From: Anaeromyxobacter terrae
GTDB taxonomy: Bacteria; Myxococcota; Myxococcia; Myxococcales; Anaeromyxobacteraceae
Length of the DNA: 57,669 nt
NCBI RefSeq assembly: GCF_022690685.1
Contig: NZ_JALCYY010000034.1
Coordinates: 1-57,669 of the forward strand
Direction: 5' to 3'
The notes beneath the pieces were generated by a model. The model saw nothing but the letters and a program-made list of their open reading frames with translations, was not told the origin of the DNA and made no database searches. The position numbers and the translations under genes are program-made. Positions 35,742 through 45,316 of the stretch are shown one piece after another (within the stretch, counting starts at the first letter, position 1; every line of letters begins with the position of its first letter).

Positions 35742-36170
35742 GTGACCGATCCCGAAGACCCGACCGGAGCCGTCCCTCCCGAGGTTTCCCCCGACGACCC
35801 CGGCGCCTCCGCCGAGGAGCGGCTCGCCGCGTTCGGGCGCTGGCTCGCGCGGGAGCGCGAGCTGCGAGGGCTGTCCCGCGACGAGGTCACGCGCGCGACG
35901 AAGCTCGCGCCCGGCGTCGTCGAGGCGCTCGAGTCGGGCGAGGAGGCGCGCATGCCGCCCCGGGCGTACGTGGTCGGCTACCTTCGCAGCTACGCCGTCG
36001 CGGTCGGGCTCGACGCGACCGAGGTGGTCCTCCGGTTCGAGGAGGCGGCCGCCGCGGTCGGCGAGGCCCGTCCGCCCGGCGCCGCGCGAGGAGTCCCCGC
36101 GGGCGCGTGGGTGGCGGCGGCGGTCGCGCTCGCCGCGGCGATCGCGGCGGCCATCGCGCTCCTGCGCTGA
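35742..36170 (+). CDS. RodZ-like membrane HTH protein
   Basis: A 142-residue protein. An acidic Pro-rich start is followed by an HTH_25/RodZ-type helix-turn-helix (about 28-90; LARERELRGLSRDEVTRATK, RAYVVGYLRSYAVAVGLD) and a C-terminal membrane helix (about 119-140). RodZ links MreB to the cell wall synthesis machinery, but the periplasmic domain of RodZ is lacking here, so this is a truncated or minimal form. Stop TGA lies inside the terminal arm of the repeat element that follows, so the element may have set the present C-terminus. Confidence 0.75.
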   Translation: MTDPEDPTGAVPPEVSPDDPGASAEERLAAFGRWLARERELRGLSRDEVTRATKLAPGVVEALESGEEARMPPRAYVVGYLRSYAVAVGLDATEVVLRFEEAAAAVGEARPPGAARGVPAGAWVAAAVALAAAIAAAIALLR

Positions 36171-36396
36171 ACGACAGTTCGTGACTCGCGATCACCTTCG
36201 GTGTCGCGAATCACGCTGTCGTTCAGCCATGTTCTGACGGGGGCTGCGCCCCCGCCCCGCCGAGCAAAGCTCGTCGGGGCCCCACCCCTGCTCGCCGGGT
36301 CCCTTGCGCCAACGCGGTCGGCTTCGCCGATTCCGCGTCGGCGCCCCGGCGGGCTCGCTTCGCTCGCCTGTTCGCGCGTCATGCTCCTCCGTTTAG
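36166..36396 (+). repeat. Structured dispersed repeat, copy A
   Basis: A 231-base non-coding element. It begins with a long hairpin (36166-36227) whose outer 12-bp arms GCTGAACGACAG/CTGTCGTTCAGC pair perfectly, then a second stem GGGGGCTGCGCCCCC (about 36239-36253), a GAGC/GCTC stem, and the shared block CGGCGGGCTCGCTTCGCTCG. It ends in TCATGCTC...CGTTTAG. The reverse strand of 56234-56489 aligns along its full length. The hairpin doubles as a possible terminator of the tgl cluster. Confidence 0.85.
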
Positions 36397-36437
36397 AACG
36401 CGGCCGCGCCGCCCTGGCGCGGCGCCCGGCGAGCGGC

Positions 36438-36443
36438 TACGGT
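36438..36443 (+). promoter_or_regulatory. -10 element TACGGT upstream of recO
   Basis: TACGGT ends six bases (CCCCCC) before the recO GTG. There is no ribosome site. Confidence 0.4.
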
Positions 36444-36449
36444 CCCCCC

Positions 36450-37220
36450 GTGCCCGATCGCCTGAAGCTCACCGCGCTCGTCCTCCGCGCCGTCGACTAC
36501 GGCGAGTCGGACCGCGTCGTGACGCTCTTCACGCACGAGCGGGGGAAGGTGTCCGCGTTCGCGCGCGGCGCGCGCGCCTCGCGGCGGCGGTTCGGCGGCG
36601 CGCTCGAGCCGTTCACGCTCGTCGCCGCGGAGGCGCGCGAGCGGGCCGGCTCGGACATGTTCGGGCTCGACTCGGTCGCGGTCCTGCGCGCGCACGGCGC
36701 GATCCGGGGCGACCTCGCCCGCATCGCCTGCGCCGGGTACGCCTCCGAGCTCGCGCGCGAGCTCGTGCGCGATCACGAGCCGCACGCCGAGCTCCTCGCG
36801 CTCCTCCTCGAGTACCTCGGCGCGCTCGACGCCGCGCCGGCGCGGCCGGCGGGCCTGCGCGCGTTCGAGCTCGGCGCGCTGCGCGCCGCCGGGCTCATGC
36901 CGCGCCTCGACGCGTGCGCCGTCTGCGGCGGGACGGTCCCGGCGGAGGGCCGCGTCCGCTTCGATCCGGCGCACGGCGGCACGCTGTGCCCGGCGTGCGC
37001 GCCGGCCGCTGCCCCCGGCGCTCCCTGGCTGTCCGCGCCCACCGCGACCGCCCTCGCGCGGCTGCAGGCGGAGGGGCTCCGCGGGGCGGAGGCAGGGCTC
37101 TCGCCGCAGGCCGGGCGGGAGGCGCGCGACGTCCTCGCGGCCTTCATCGAGCACCACCTCGGCCGGCGCCTCGCGGCGCGCCGGTTCCTCGACGAGATCG
37201 GGCCGCTGCTCGGGGACTGA
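36450..37220 (+). CDS. recO: DNA repair protein RecO
   Basis: A 256-residue recombination mediator that helps RecR load RecA in the RecF pathway and binds and anneals single-stranded DNA. The OB-fold N-terminus (LKLTALVLRAVDYGESDRVV, then ARGARASRRRFGGALEPF) is typical. A zinc-finger-like pair CAVCGG and CPAC lies in the second half. The GTG start at 36450 is set by the -10 box and family length; a frame extension upstream runs through the repeat element and is not coding. PfkB kinase follows after three bases. Confidence 0.9.
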   Translation: MPDRLKLTALVLRAVDYGESDRVVTLFTHERGKVSAFARGARASRRRFGGALEPFTLVAAEARERAGSDMFGLDSVAVLRAHGAIRGDLARIACAGYASELARELVRDHEPHAELLALLLEYLGALDAAPARPAGLRAFELGALRAAGLMPRLDACAVCGGTVPAEGRVRFDPAHGGTLCPACAPAAAPGAPWLSAPTATALARLQAEGLRGAEAGLSPQAGREARDVLAAFIEHHLGRRLAARRFLDEIGPLLGD

Positions 37221-37223
37221 CGC

Positions 37224-38174
37224 ATGCCGCACGAGCTGGACGTGGTCTGCCTGGGCGAGGCGCTCGTCGATCTCCTGCCGGACCGCCGCGGCCGGCTCGA
37301 GGACTGCGATCGCTTCGAGGCCTGCCCCGGCGGTGCCCCCGCGAACGTCGCGACCGGGCTCGCGCGCCTCGGCGCGCGGGTCGCGTTCCGGGGCGTGCTC
37401 GGCGACGATCCCTTCGGGAGGCTCCTGCTCCGCAAGCTCGAGGCGGAGGGGGTACGGTGCGCCTTCCGGCTCACCCGCGAGCGGCCGACCGGCATGTGGT
37501 TCGTGGCCCTCGACGCGCGCGGGGAGCGGAGCTTCTTCTCGCCCAACGCGCGCTTCTCGGCGGACAAGCTCGTCTCCCCCGGCGACGTGGATCGCGGCCT
37601 CCTCGCGCGCGCGGCGTGGCTCCACGTGGGCTCCTCCGCGCACGTCCTGCCCGACGGACAGGACGCGCTGCGCGAGGCGGTCGCCGCGGCGCGCTCGCTC
37701 GGGCTGTGCGTCTCGTTCGATCCGAACGTGCGCTCGCACCTGTGGGACGACCTCGACGCGCTCCGGCGCCTCTGCGCGGACGTGGTGCCCGCATGCACGC
37801 TCGTGAAGGTGTCGGAGGAGGAGGCGGAGCTCGTGACGGGGGAGGCGGACCCCGCGCGCGCGACGGCGAGGCTCGCCTCGCTCGGCGTCCCGCTCGCGTG
37901 CGTGACGCTCGCGGAGCGCGGCGCGCTCGTCCGGCGCGGTGAAGACCTGCTCCACGTCCCGGCCGAGCGGGTGGAGGTGGTGGACACCACCGGCGCCGGC
38001 GACGGCTTCGTGGCCGGGCTCCTCTCCGCGATCGTCGGACGTGGCCCGATCGAGGCGCTGGCGCGCGCCGATCTCGAGCGGGCGGTCGCGTTCGCGAACC
38101 GCGTCGCCGGCCGGGTCTGCGCCCGCGTCGGAGCGGTCGCCGGGCTCCCCCGCGCCGGCGATGTTTCGGTTTGA
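37224..38174 (+). CDS. PfkB-family sugar kinase (fructokinase-like)
   Basis: A 316-residue ribokinase-fold kinase. Signature elements: GGAPANVATGLARLGA near the N-terminus, and the ATP/catalytic motif DTTGAGDGFVAGLL. Fructokinases of this type phosphorylate fructose; KDG kinase or other sugar kinases are alternatives because substrate specificity cannot be read from these motifs. It follows recO by three bases. The glyQ promoter begins in its last codons. Confidence 0.88.
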   Translation: MPHELDVVCLGEALVDLLPDRRGRLEDCDRFEACPGGAPANVATGLARLGARVAFRGVLGDDPFGRLLLRKLEAEGVRCAFRLTRERPTGMWFVALDARGERSFFSPNARFSADKLVSPGDVDRGLLARAAWLHVGSSAHVLPDGQDALREAVAAARSLGLCVSFDPNVRSHLWDDLDALRRLCADVVPACTLVKVSEEEAELVTGEADPARATARLASLGVPLACVTLAERGALVRRGEDLLHVPAERVEVVDTTGAGDGFVAGLLSAIVGRGPIEALARADLERAVAFANRVAGRVCARVGAVAGLPRAGDVSV

Positions 38175-38199
38175 CACCGCACCCTTACGGCCCTACCGT
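38171..38199 (+). promoter_or_regulatory. Probable sigma-70 promoter of glyQS
   Basis: TTGACA (38171-38176, perfect consensus), a 17-base spacer and TACCGT (38194-38199). The -35 overlaps the kinase stop codon. The leader of about 50 bases carries GAGGAGG before the glyQ GTG. Confidence 0.6.
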
Positions 38200-38256
38200 C
38201 GCCGGCTCCGGTGACGGGGCCGCCGCGCGACGCGCGCCGGTCGAGGAGGCGCGCGC

Positions 38257-39240
38257 GTGTACTTCCAGGACCTCATCTTGAAGCTCCAGACCTACTGGGC
38301 GGGTCGCAACTGCATCCTCGCCCAGGGGTACGATCAGGAGGTCGGGGCGGGGACGATGAACCCCGCGACCTTCCTGCGCGTGCTCGGGCCCGAGCCCTGG
38401 AACGTCGCCTACGTCGAGCCCTCCCGGCGCCCGGCCGACGGCCGGTTCGGCGAGAACCCGAACCGCCTGTACCAGCACCACCAGTTCCAGGTCATCCTGA
38501 AGCCCAACCCGCCCGACGTGCAGGAGATCTACCTCGGGTCGCTGAAGGCGATCGGGATCGATCCCCTCGAGCACGACATCCGCTTCGTCGAGGACGACTG
38601 GGAGAGCCCGACGCTCGGCGCCTGGGGCCTCGGCTGGGAGGTCTGGTGCGACGGGATGGAGATCACCCAGTACACCTACTTCCAGCAAGCGGGCGGGTTC
38701 GAGGTGAGGCCGGTGGCGGCGGAGCTCACCTACGGCCTCGAGCGCATCGCCATGTACCTGCAGGACGTCGAGAACGTCTTCGACGTGGAGTGGGTGAAGG
38801 GCGTCCGCTACCGCGAGGTCTTCCACCGGAACGAGGTGGAGATGAGCGAGTACTCGTTCCGCGTCGCGGATCCGAAGATGCTGTTCGGCCTCTTCGACAT
38901 CTACGAGGCCGAGTGCAAGCGGCTCCTCGCGGCGAAGCTCCCGCTGCCGGCGTACGACTACTGCCTCAAGTGCTCGCACACGTTCAACAACCTCGACGCC
39001 CGCGGCGCGATCAGCGTGACGGAGCGGGCGGCGTACATCGGGCGCGTCCGCGCGCTCGCCCACGAGTGCGCGAAGGGCTACCTCGACTCGCGCGAGACGC
39101 TCGGGTTCCCGCTCCTGCCGCCCGCGGAGCGGAAGAAGGCGGTCGAGGCGGCGCGCAGCGCGCGCGAGGCGCGTGAGGCCCTGCGGCAGGCTCAGGGCGA
39201 GCGGACGCAGGCGCGCGAAGATCGGCCGCGGCAGGCCTGA
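38257..39240 (+). CDS. glyQ: Glycyl-tRNA synthetase alpha subunit
   Basis: A 327-residue class-II synthetase subunit of the bacterial alpha2-beta2 type, holding the catalytic core for glycyl-adenylate formation. The start [20 protein letters not shown] and [20 protein letters not shown] are typical. The GTG follows GAGGAGG. A Gln/Arg-rich tail of about 20 residues extends past the conserved end. glyS is 35 bases downstream. Confidence 0.96.
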   Translation: MYFQDLILKLQTYWAGRNCILAQGYDQEVGAGTMNPATFLRVLGPEPWNVAYVEPSRRPADGRFGENPNRLYQHHQFQVILKPNPPDVQEIYLGSLKAIGIDPLEHDIRFVEDDWESPTLGAWGLGWEVWCDGMEITQYTYFQQAGGFEVRPVAAELTYGLERIAMYLQDVENVFDVEWVKGVRYREVFHRNEVEMSEYSFRVADPKMLFGLFDIYEAECKRLLAAKLPLPAYDYCLKCSHTFNNLDARGAISVTERAAYIGRVRALAHECAKGYLDSRETLGFPLLPPAERKKAVEAARSAREAREALRQAQGERTQAREDRPRQA

Positions 39241-39275
39241 CGGTCCGGTTCCTCCTACCCCACGAGAGACACGAG

Positions 39276-41372
39276 ATGGCGGACCTTCTGTTCGAGATCG
39301 GCGCGGAGGAGATCCCGGCGGGCTTCGTGCCGCCGGCGCTCAAGCAGCTCGAGGAGGATCTCGCGAAGGCGCTCGACGCCGCGCGGCTCTCCCACGGCGA
39401 GGTGAGGGCGGTCGGCACCCCGCGCCGGCTCGCCGTATGGGCGCGCGACGTGGCGAAGCGCCAGACCGACGCGAAGACGGAGGCGTTCGGGCCGCCCGTC
39501 GCCCAGGCGTTCGACGCCGGCGGGAACCCCACCCCGGCGGCGCTCGGCTTCGCGAAGAGCCAGGGCGTGGACGTCTCGAGGCTCGAGCGCGCCCAGACGC
39601 CCAAGGGCGAGCGGGTCGCGGTGACCAAGATCGAGGAGGGGCGCAAGGCCGAGAAGGTCCTGCCCGAGCTCCTCGAGCGGCTCCTCGCGGGGCTCCGGTT
39701 CCGGAAGGCGATGCGCTCGCGCTTCGACGACGTGACCTTCGCGCGCCCGATCCGCTGGATGGTCGCGCTCTACGGCGGCCGGCCGCTCAAGGTCCGCCAC
39801 GGCGAGGTCGTCTCGGGGAAGGTGACCTTCGGCCACCGGTTCGCCGCGCCGAGGGCCATCGCGCTCGCGGGGACGCCGGAGGACTACGTCGCGAAGCTCC
39901 GAAGGGCGAAGGTCCTCGCCGATCCGGTCGAGCGGCGCGCGGTCCTCGAGCTCGAGCTCGCGAAGGCCGCGAAGGCGGCGGGCGGGAAGATCCGGCCGGA
40001 CGAGCCGCTCGTCGAGCAGGTGCTCTACCTCGTCGAGCACCCGACCGGCGTGGCGGGCGAGTTCGAGAGGTCGAACCTCGACCTGCCGCCCGAGGTGGTC
40101 GTCTCCGAGATGAGGAATCACCAGCGGTACTTCGCGGTGGTCGACGGGAAGGGCCGGCTCAAGAACCGGTTCGTCGCGATCTCCGGCACGCCGGTGAGGG
40201 ATCCGGAGGTCGCGCGCCACGGCTACGAGCGCGTGCTGCGCGCGCGGCTCGCGGACGCGCGGTTCTTCTTCGAGGAGGACAAGCGCCGGCCGCTGCGCGA
40301 CCGCATCGAGGACCTCGGGCGGCGCACGTTCCAGGCGCGGCTCGGGAGCGAGCTCGCACGCACCGATCGCATCGTCGCGATCGGGAGCGCGCTCGCGCAC
40401 GCGATCGGCAGGGAGGACCTCGCGCCCGACGTGGTCGAGGCCGCGCGCCTCGCCAAGACCGACCTCACGACCGGCATGGTGGGCGAGTTCCCCGAGCTGC
40501 AGGGGGTGATGGGCGGGTACTACGCCCGCCTCGAGGGCCTGAAGCCGGAGATCGCGGACGCGATAGAGGACCACTACAGGCCGGTGGGGGCCTCGGGCGA
40601 GATGCCCCGCGGCGACGTCGGCGCGCTCGTCGCCCTCGCCGACCGGCTCCACTCGCTCGTCGGGATCGTGGGGGTGGGGGAGAAGGCCACGGGCGCCGCC
40701 GATCCGTTCGGCCTGCGGCGCGCCACCATCGGCATCCTCCGCATCCTGCTCGCCCGCGGGTATCACCTGTCGCTGTCCGCGGCGATCGAGCAGACGCTCG
40801 ACTCGCTCGCCGGCGTGAAGCTCGCGGCCGATCGCGCCGTCGTGGCGGAGCAGGTGCTCGACTTCGTCCGCGGGCGGCTGCGCGCGCTGTGGAGCGACGA
40901 GCTCGACGGCGACCTCGTCGACGCGGTGCTCGCCGCCGGCTTCGACGACGTGGTGGACGCGCGCCGGCGCCTCGAGGCGCTCGCCGAGGTGAAGGCGCGC
41001 CCCGACTTCGTGCCGCTCGCGCTGGCCTTCAAGCGGGTCGCGAACATCCAGGAGAAGGCGGGGGGCGGGGCAGGGGCTCCCGTGGACCCCCTCCTCCTGC
41101 GCGAGGACGCCGAGCGCTACCTGCTCTCGGAGCTCGAGCGCGTCGAGGGGGAGGCGGCGTCGCTCCGTACGACCCGCGACTACCCGGGCGTCCTGCGGAA
41201 CGTCGCGAACCTGGAGCCCGCCGTCGCGCGCTTCTTCGACGACGTGCTCGTCATGGCCGAGGACCCGCAAGTCCGCGCGAACCGGCTCGGGCTCATGCGG
41301 CGCGTCGCGGCGCTCTTCGCCGGCGTCGCCGACTTCCGTAAGATCCAGGCCGAGGCGCCGCCCCAGGCGTGA
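39276..41372 (+). CDS. glyS: Glycyl-tRNA synthetase beta subunit
   Basis: A 698-residue subunit needed for tRNA recognition. It begins ADLLFEIGAEEIPAGFVPPA and has the HD-like region and the C-terminal DALR anticodon-binding helices (PAVARFFDDVLVMAEDPQVRANRL). Length matches the family. ACGAGAGACACGAG precedes the ATG. Works with GlyQ from the same operon. Confidence 0.96.
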   Translation: MADLLFEIGAEEIPAGFVPPALKQLEEDLAKALDAARLSHGEVRAVGTPRRLAVWARDVAKRQTDAKTEAFGPPVAQAFDAGGNPTPAALGFAKSQGVDVSRLERAQTPKGERVAVTKIEEGRKAEKVLPELLERLLAGLRFRKAMRSRFDDVTFARPIRWMVALYGGRPLKVRHGEVVSGKVTFGHRFAAPRAIALAGTPEDYVAKLRRAKVLADPVERRAVLELELAKAAKAAGGKIRPDEPLVEQVLYLVEHPTGVAGEFERSNLDLPPEVVVSEMRNHQRYFAVVDGKGRLKNRFVAISGTPVRDPEVARHGYERVLRARLADARFFFEEDKRRPLRDRIEDLGRRTFQARLGSELARTDRIVAIGSALAHAIGREDLAPDVVEAARLAKTDLTTGMVGEFPELQGVMGGYYARLEGLKPEIADAIEDHYRPVGASGEMPRGDVGALVALADRLHSLVGIVGVGEKATGAADPFGLRRATIGILRILLARGYHLSLSAAIEQTLDSLAGVKLAADRAVVAEQVLDFVRGRLRALWSDELDGDLVDAVLAAGFDDVVDARRRLEALAEVKARPDFVPLALAFKRVANIQEKAGGGAGAPVDPLLLREDAERYLLSELERVEGEAASLRTTRDYPGVLRNVANLEPAVARFFDDVLVMAEDPQVRANRLGLMRRVAALFAGVADFRKIQAEAPPQA

Positions 41373-41383
41373 GCACCCCAACC

Positions 41384-41413
41384 TTGACCCGCTCCCGACC
41401 CCGCGGCTACGGT
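41384..41413 (+). promoter_or_regulatory. Probable sigma-70 promoter, near-leaderless
   Basis: TTGACC (41384-41389), an 18-base spacer and TACGGT (41408-41413). The next in-frame GTG is at 41426, 12 bases away, which argues for that start rather than the one at 41369 overlapping glyS. Same -35 and spacer as at 33824. Confidence 0.55.
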
Positions 41414-41425
41414 TCGCGGTCACCC

Positions 41426-42727
41426 GTGCCCGCCCACCTTCGAAATACGATCTTCGCCTTCGCCGCAGCGGCGCTCGCTGCCTGCGGCAACCCTCCGTCC
41501 GCCGACCCCGCGCCGCTCGACCGGTTCAACGCGCCCATCGCGCTCGGGATCTCGGGGAGCGACCTCCTCGTCGTCTCCTCCAACTTCGAGCTCGCCTACG
41601 CGCTCGACGATGGCGGGAGCGTCATTCCCGTCGACGTGCAGGCGTCCCCGGCGCTGGGCAAGGGTGTCCGCATCGCCAGCTTCGCGGGCGAGCTCGCCAT
41701 CGCCGACGCGACGGCCTGCGGCCTGCCCGAGACGCTCGCCCTCGTCCCCGCGCGCGAGGGGAACTCGCTCTATCGGATCCGCGTCGGCCCCGGTGGCGCG
41801 CTGTCGTGCGGCGAGGGGTGCCGCCTGCCGCTTCGCTCGGACGTGGCGGACGCCTACGGCGTCCTCGCGGTGTGCCGCCCGCCCGCCACCGCCGGCGGCG
41901 AGCCGCGCGCGCGCGCGTACGTCGGCTTCGTGCGCACCCCGGCGAACCGTGGCCAGATCTCCGAGATCGATCTCCGCACCGGCGCGAGCCGCAACCGCGA
42001 CGTCGGGCTGGGGCCGGTGCGCAGCTTCGCGTACGACGCGCAGAACGACCGGCTCTACTTCACCGCGATCGAGAGCGGCGTGACCGCGCCGCTCCGCTGG
42101 ATCGATCTGGCGGGCGACTGCGCGATCGACGTCTCCGTCCCCGAGGGCGGCTGCCCGGTGTCCGGCATCGACCTCGCGGCCTACGTGCGCGGCGTCGAGG
42201 CGCGCGGGATCGCGCTGTCGAACCCGCAGGTCGGCCGGACGCGCCGCGCGTTCGTCGCCGCACGCGTCTACAACGCCGATCTCGCCGGCTCGATCGGCGG
42301 GCGTCCGGGGTTCGACGTGGGCGGGGTGCTCCTCGTGCTCGACCTCGTCGAGGACCGGTCCGGGCTCCAGCCGCGGCTCGCCGGCGTCTTCGACGTGGGG
42401 CTCGGCGCGAACGAGGTGAAGGTGCTCCCGGCGCGGCCGGGGAAGGGGGATCTCGTCGCCGTGACCGCCTCCGACGACGGGCTCCTCTGGATCTACGACG
42501 ACGATCAGGGGTCGCTCGTGCGGGTGTTCGGACGTGACCCGCACACCGGGATCCCGCTCTTCGGGCGGCAGCCGTTCGGCCTCGCCGCCCGGGACGACGG
42601 CGCCAGCGCCCGGCTCTTCGTCTCCTCCTTCAAGGACGGGTTCGTGACGCCCGTCGACGTCCCGCTCGACGCGCCGTGGTCCGCTGCGGACCCGCGCGCC
42701 GAGGATCGGATCGGGGTGACGCCGTGA
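41426..42727 (+). CDS. Lipoprotein, possible beta-propeller
   Basis: A 433-residue protein by the GTG at 41426; an alternative GTG at 41369 overlaps the glyS stop but gives a poor signal sequence. With the shorter start, VPAHLRNTIFAFAAAALAAC gives a good lipoprotein signal and lipobox. The mature part shows repeated beta units such as NDRLYFTAIESG and GKGDLVAVTASDDGLLWIYD, which look like propeller blades, and several Cys pairs. Its TGA overlaps the ATG of the next lipoprotein. Role unknown; probably outer-membrane or surface. Confidence 0.7.
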   Translation: MPAHLRNTIFAFAAAALAACGNPPSADPAPLDRFNAPIALGISGSDLLVVSSNFELAYALDDGGSVIPVDVQASPALGKGVRIASFAGELAIADATACGLPETLALVPAREGNSLYRIRVGPGGALSCGEGCRLPLRSDVADAYGVLAVCRPPATAGGEPRARAYVGFVRTPANRGQISEIDLRTGASRNRDVGLGPVRSFAYDAQNDRLYFTAIESGVTAPLRWIDLAGDCAIDVSVPEGGCPVSGIDLAAYVRGVEARGIALSNPQVGRTRRAFVAARVYNADLAGSIGGRPGFDVGGVLLVLDLVEDRSGLQPRLAGVFDVGLGANEVKVLPARPGKGDLVAVTASDDGLLWIYDDDQGSLVRVFGRDPHTGIPLFGRQPFGLAARDDGASARLFVSSFKDGFVTPVDVPLDAPWSAADPRAEDRIGVTP

Positions 42728-45276
42728 TGCGACGGCTGGCCTTCCTCGCGCTCGCGGCCCTGGCCGCGTGTGGCAAGACCACCACCCCCATCGGTGTCGG
42801 GCTCGCCGAGCCCTCCGCGGTGGTGGCGTTCAACGGCTTCACGCCCAAGAACCCCGGGCTGCACCCCTACTTCGCCATCGCGAACGCCGCGCGCTCGGAC
42901 CTGACCCTCGTCGACGCCGTGGACGACACGCCCGTCCTCGCTCCGGTCATCGTGCGCTCGCTCGCGGTGCCGGTGCCGGATCCGCGCCCCGCGCTGCTCG
43001 CGGCGTCGTCGCTCTGGGACGGCGCGGCCGGCGCGAAGGCCGACCTCCTCGTCGTCGCCTCGGCCGCCGCGCCGGCGCTCCAGCTCGTCGAGACCTGGAA
43101 CGCGTCCGCCCGGATCGTGGACGAGGCCGATCTCGGCGCGCTCGCGCCCGGCGGGACGATCCAGGCCCTGGCGGCGATCCCCGTCCTGGACGCGGCCGTC
43201 CCCCCGGCGCAGACCCCGGGTCGCGTCCGCGTCGTCGCGGCGCTCACCGGCGCCCGCCTCGCGGTGGTCGAGTACTCCCGCGCCCCCGACGGCGTGGGGA
43301 TCGTCCGCGGGGACGTCTCGATCCGGGCCCTCGAGGCCGGCGGCGTTCCGTTCGACGTCGTCTCGCTCGCGGTGAACCCGCACGATCCGCTCCACCTGTA
43401 CGGCGCGTCCCCTGATCCGATCGGTGGGGTCGAGGGGGTCGCGGAGCTCACCGTGGCAGGCGCGCCCGCCGACTGGACGATCCGCGCGCTCGACGCCCGC
43501 GCCCCGACGCGCTTCGTGGCCGCGGCGCGCCTGCGCGAGCGGAGCGACACGTGGCCGCCGCCGCTCCCGGGCGCCACGTACGACGACAGGACGGAGTTCC
43601 GCCTCGACGTCGTCGATCGCGTGTACGCGCTGCTCGATCCTGCGCGCTGCGGCCCCGACCATCGCATCGGCTGCGGCATCGCGGTGCTCGACCCGGCGAG
43701 CGGGACGATCCTCCCCGATTACGCCGGGCTCATGCCCTATCTCGCCCCCATCTCCCTGCCGCAGCTGGCCTTCGGCCTCGCGGCCAGCGAGCCGCCCGCC
43801 GTGCCGCCACCCGGTGAAGAGGCGACCTACGCTGGCGGGTTCATGAAGATCGCGCCCGGCACCGGCACGCGCCTCACGACGGCGGTCGCGGCGATCCCCT
43901 CCGGCGACGGGCGCGTCTACTACGCGGACCTCGGACGCTTCTCCGTCCCGAACAACCAGTCCATCCTCCGGGGAAGTACGCGGACGCGCGCCGAGACCGG
44001 CGTCACGATCGGCGTCGCGCCCGCGGGCGAGACCCTCCCGCGCATCCTCGGCCTCTGGTCCCAGCCCGAAGGGGAGACGGCCTTCACCCTCGCGTTCGAC
44101 GTCCCCTTGCTCCTGCGGGGCGTCCGCGTGACGCCGGGCTTCACCGCCACCGAGCTCTGGCGGGTCCTCTTCCAGGCGTCGTTGCCGGGCGTCGACGCGC
44201 ATCGCGGCCAGAGCGGCCGCACGGCCGACGCTCGGACCTGGGTCGCCATGCAGGTCCCGGCGAGCGCGCCGGGGGGCGCGACGCTCACGCAGGTCGTGCG
44301 CGTCTACGACCCGACGTTCGCCATCCACCCCGGAGACCTCGTGGAGATGTCCGCGCCGGACGTCGCGGGCTGCCCGACCGACTCGAACGTCGAGGCTCGC
44401 ATCGCGGCGATCCTGCCGCCCGAGGACGCGTATCCGGGTGGCGCGCTCGCGCTCGAGCCGCTCGACGATCCGCGCCCGAAGGTGAACACCGACGGGAGCG
44501 TGGGGCCGTGGCGCGACTGGCCCGCGTGCGTCCAGGCGCTCGGGGCAGGGCAGACCGGATTCCATCTGGCCGTGCGCGCGGGCGGGCTCGTGGCGATCGG
44601 AGCCGCGACCGGCTACGCGGGGCGACCCGAGGTCGTCGCCGAGGCGGACGTCGGCACGGCTCCCGAGTTCGCCCTGCAATACGAGGACGAGGACGCGCTG
44701 GCCGCGCAGTGCCCGCTGCTCCCCTGGCCGGCCGACTTCAGGTCCGCGCCCGCGGAGTTCCGGACGTGCGACGCCGCGTGCCGGCTCGTCTGCGAGCGGC
44801 TCGTGCTCGCGCGCAAGGCGCGGCGCATCTACCACGTGTCCGACCAGTGCCGTCCGCTGAACCCGGTCTCGGCGCTGGACGACAAGGACTGCCGCGACGC
44901 GTGGGGCCTGCCCGGCAACGCTACGTACCCGTTCCCCCGCGCGAACGGCCCGGTCGTCGCCTTCAGGGTCGGCTACCGCGGGGTGACCGCGGACGCCGGC
45001 CAGTTCCCCGGCGACGTCCAGGCGCTCTGGGCCGACCTCCGCGGGATGGAGATCGACTTCTCAACCCAGAGCGGGATCACGCCGAGCTCCCGGTTCCCAA
45101 CCACCTCGAGCAACTCCACCGCGCACATCCTTCCGCTCGGCATCTCGACCTTCGATCGCAGCGTGATCGCGGGGAAGGAAGCGGAGGGCTACCGCTTCCT
45201 CGTTCCCTACACGAACGACTTCGTGCTCGACTTCAGCCCGGCGGAGACGGTGAACATCGCCAAGGTGATCCGGTGA
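42727..45276 (+). CDS. Large lipoprotein of unknown function
   Basis: An 849-residue protein with a lipobox (LAAC; MRRLAFLALAALAACGKT), so lipid-anchored in the envelope. The mature protein is beta-rich with scattered repeats and a Cys-rich patch near 690-705 (FRTCDAACRLVCERL). No enzyme motif seen. It starts within the stop codon of the preceding lipoprotein gene, so the two are probably made together and may form a complex, perhaps with the upstream beta-propeller-like protein as partner. The RHH-FHA gene follows after 40 bases. Confidence 0.7.
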   Translation: MRRLAFLALAALAACGKTTTPIGVGLAEPSAVVAFNGFTPKNPGLHPYFAIANAARSDLTLVDAVDDTPVLAPVIVRSLAVPVPDPRPALLAASSLWDGAAGAKADLLVVASAAAPALQLVETWNASARIVDEADLGALAPGGTIQALAAIPVLDAAVPPAQTPGRVRVVAALTGARLAVVEYSRAPDGVGIVRGDVSIRALEAGGVPFDVVSLAVNPHDPLHLYGASPDPIGGVEGVAELTVAGAPADWTIRALDARAPTRFVAAARLRERSDTWPPPLPGATYDDRTEFRLDVVDRVYALLDPARCGPDHRIGCGIAVLDPASGTILPDYAGLMPYLAPISLPQLAFGLAASEPPAVPPPGEEATYAGGFMKIAPGTGTRLTTAVAAIPSGDGRVYYADLGRFSVPNNQSILRGSTRTRAETGVTIGVAPAGETLPRILGLWSQPEGETAFTLAFDVPLLLRGVRVTPGFTATELWRVLFQASLPGVDAHRGQSGRTADARTWVAMQVPASAPGGATLTQVVRVYDPTFAIHPGDLVEMSAPDVAGCPTDSNVEARIAAILPPEDAYPGGALALEPLDDPRPKVNTDGSVGPWRDWPACVQALGAGQTGFHLAVRAGGLVAIGAATGYAGRPEVVAEADVGTAPEFALQYEDEDALAAQCPLLPWPADFRSAPAEFRTCDAACRLVCERLVLARKARRIYHVSDQCRPLNPVSALDDKDCRDAWGLPGNATYPFPRANGPVVAFRVGYRGVTADAGQFPGDVQALWADLRGMEIDFSTQSGITPSSRFPTTSSNSTAHILPLGISTFDRSVIAGKEAEGYRFLVPYTNDFVLDFSPAETVNIAKVIR

Positions 45277-45316
45277 CCGCGCGCCGGGTGCGAGGCGCGC
45301 GCGTCGAGGAGGGACC

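Noticed and set aside
36201..36449. N-terminal extension of recO through the repeat element
   Set aside because: The frame is open only by chance; the same spurious peptide can be read from copy B. RecO family length and a -10 box support GTG 36450.
41369..41425. Longer start of the first lipoprotein at 41369
   Set aside because: It would place 19 polar residues before the signal sequence and spoil the lipoprotein signal; a full promoter lies inside this stretch.
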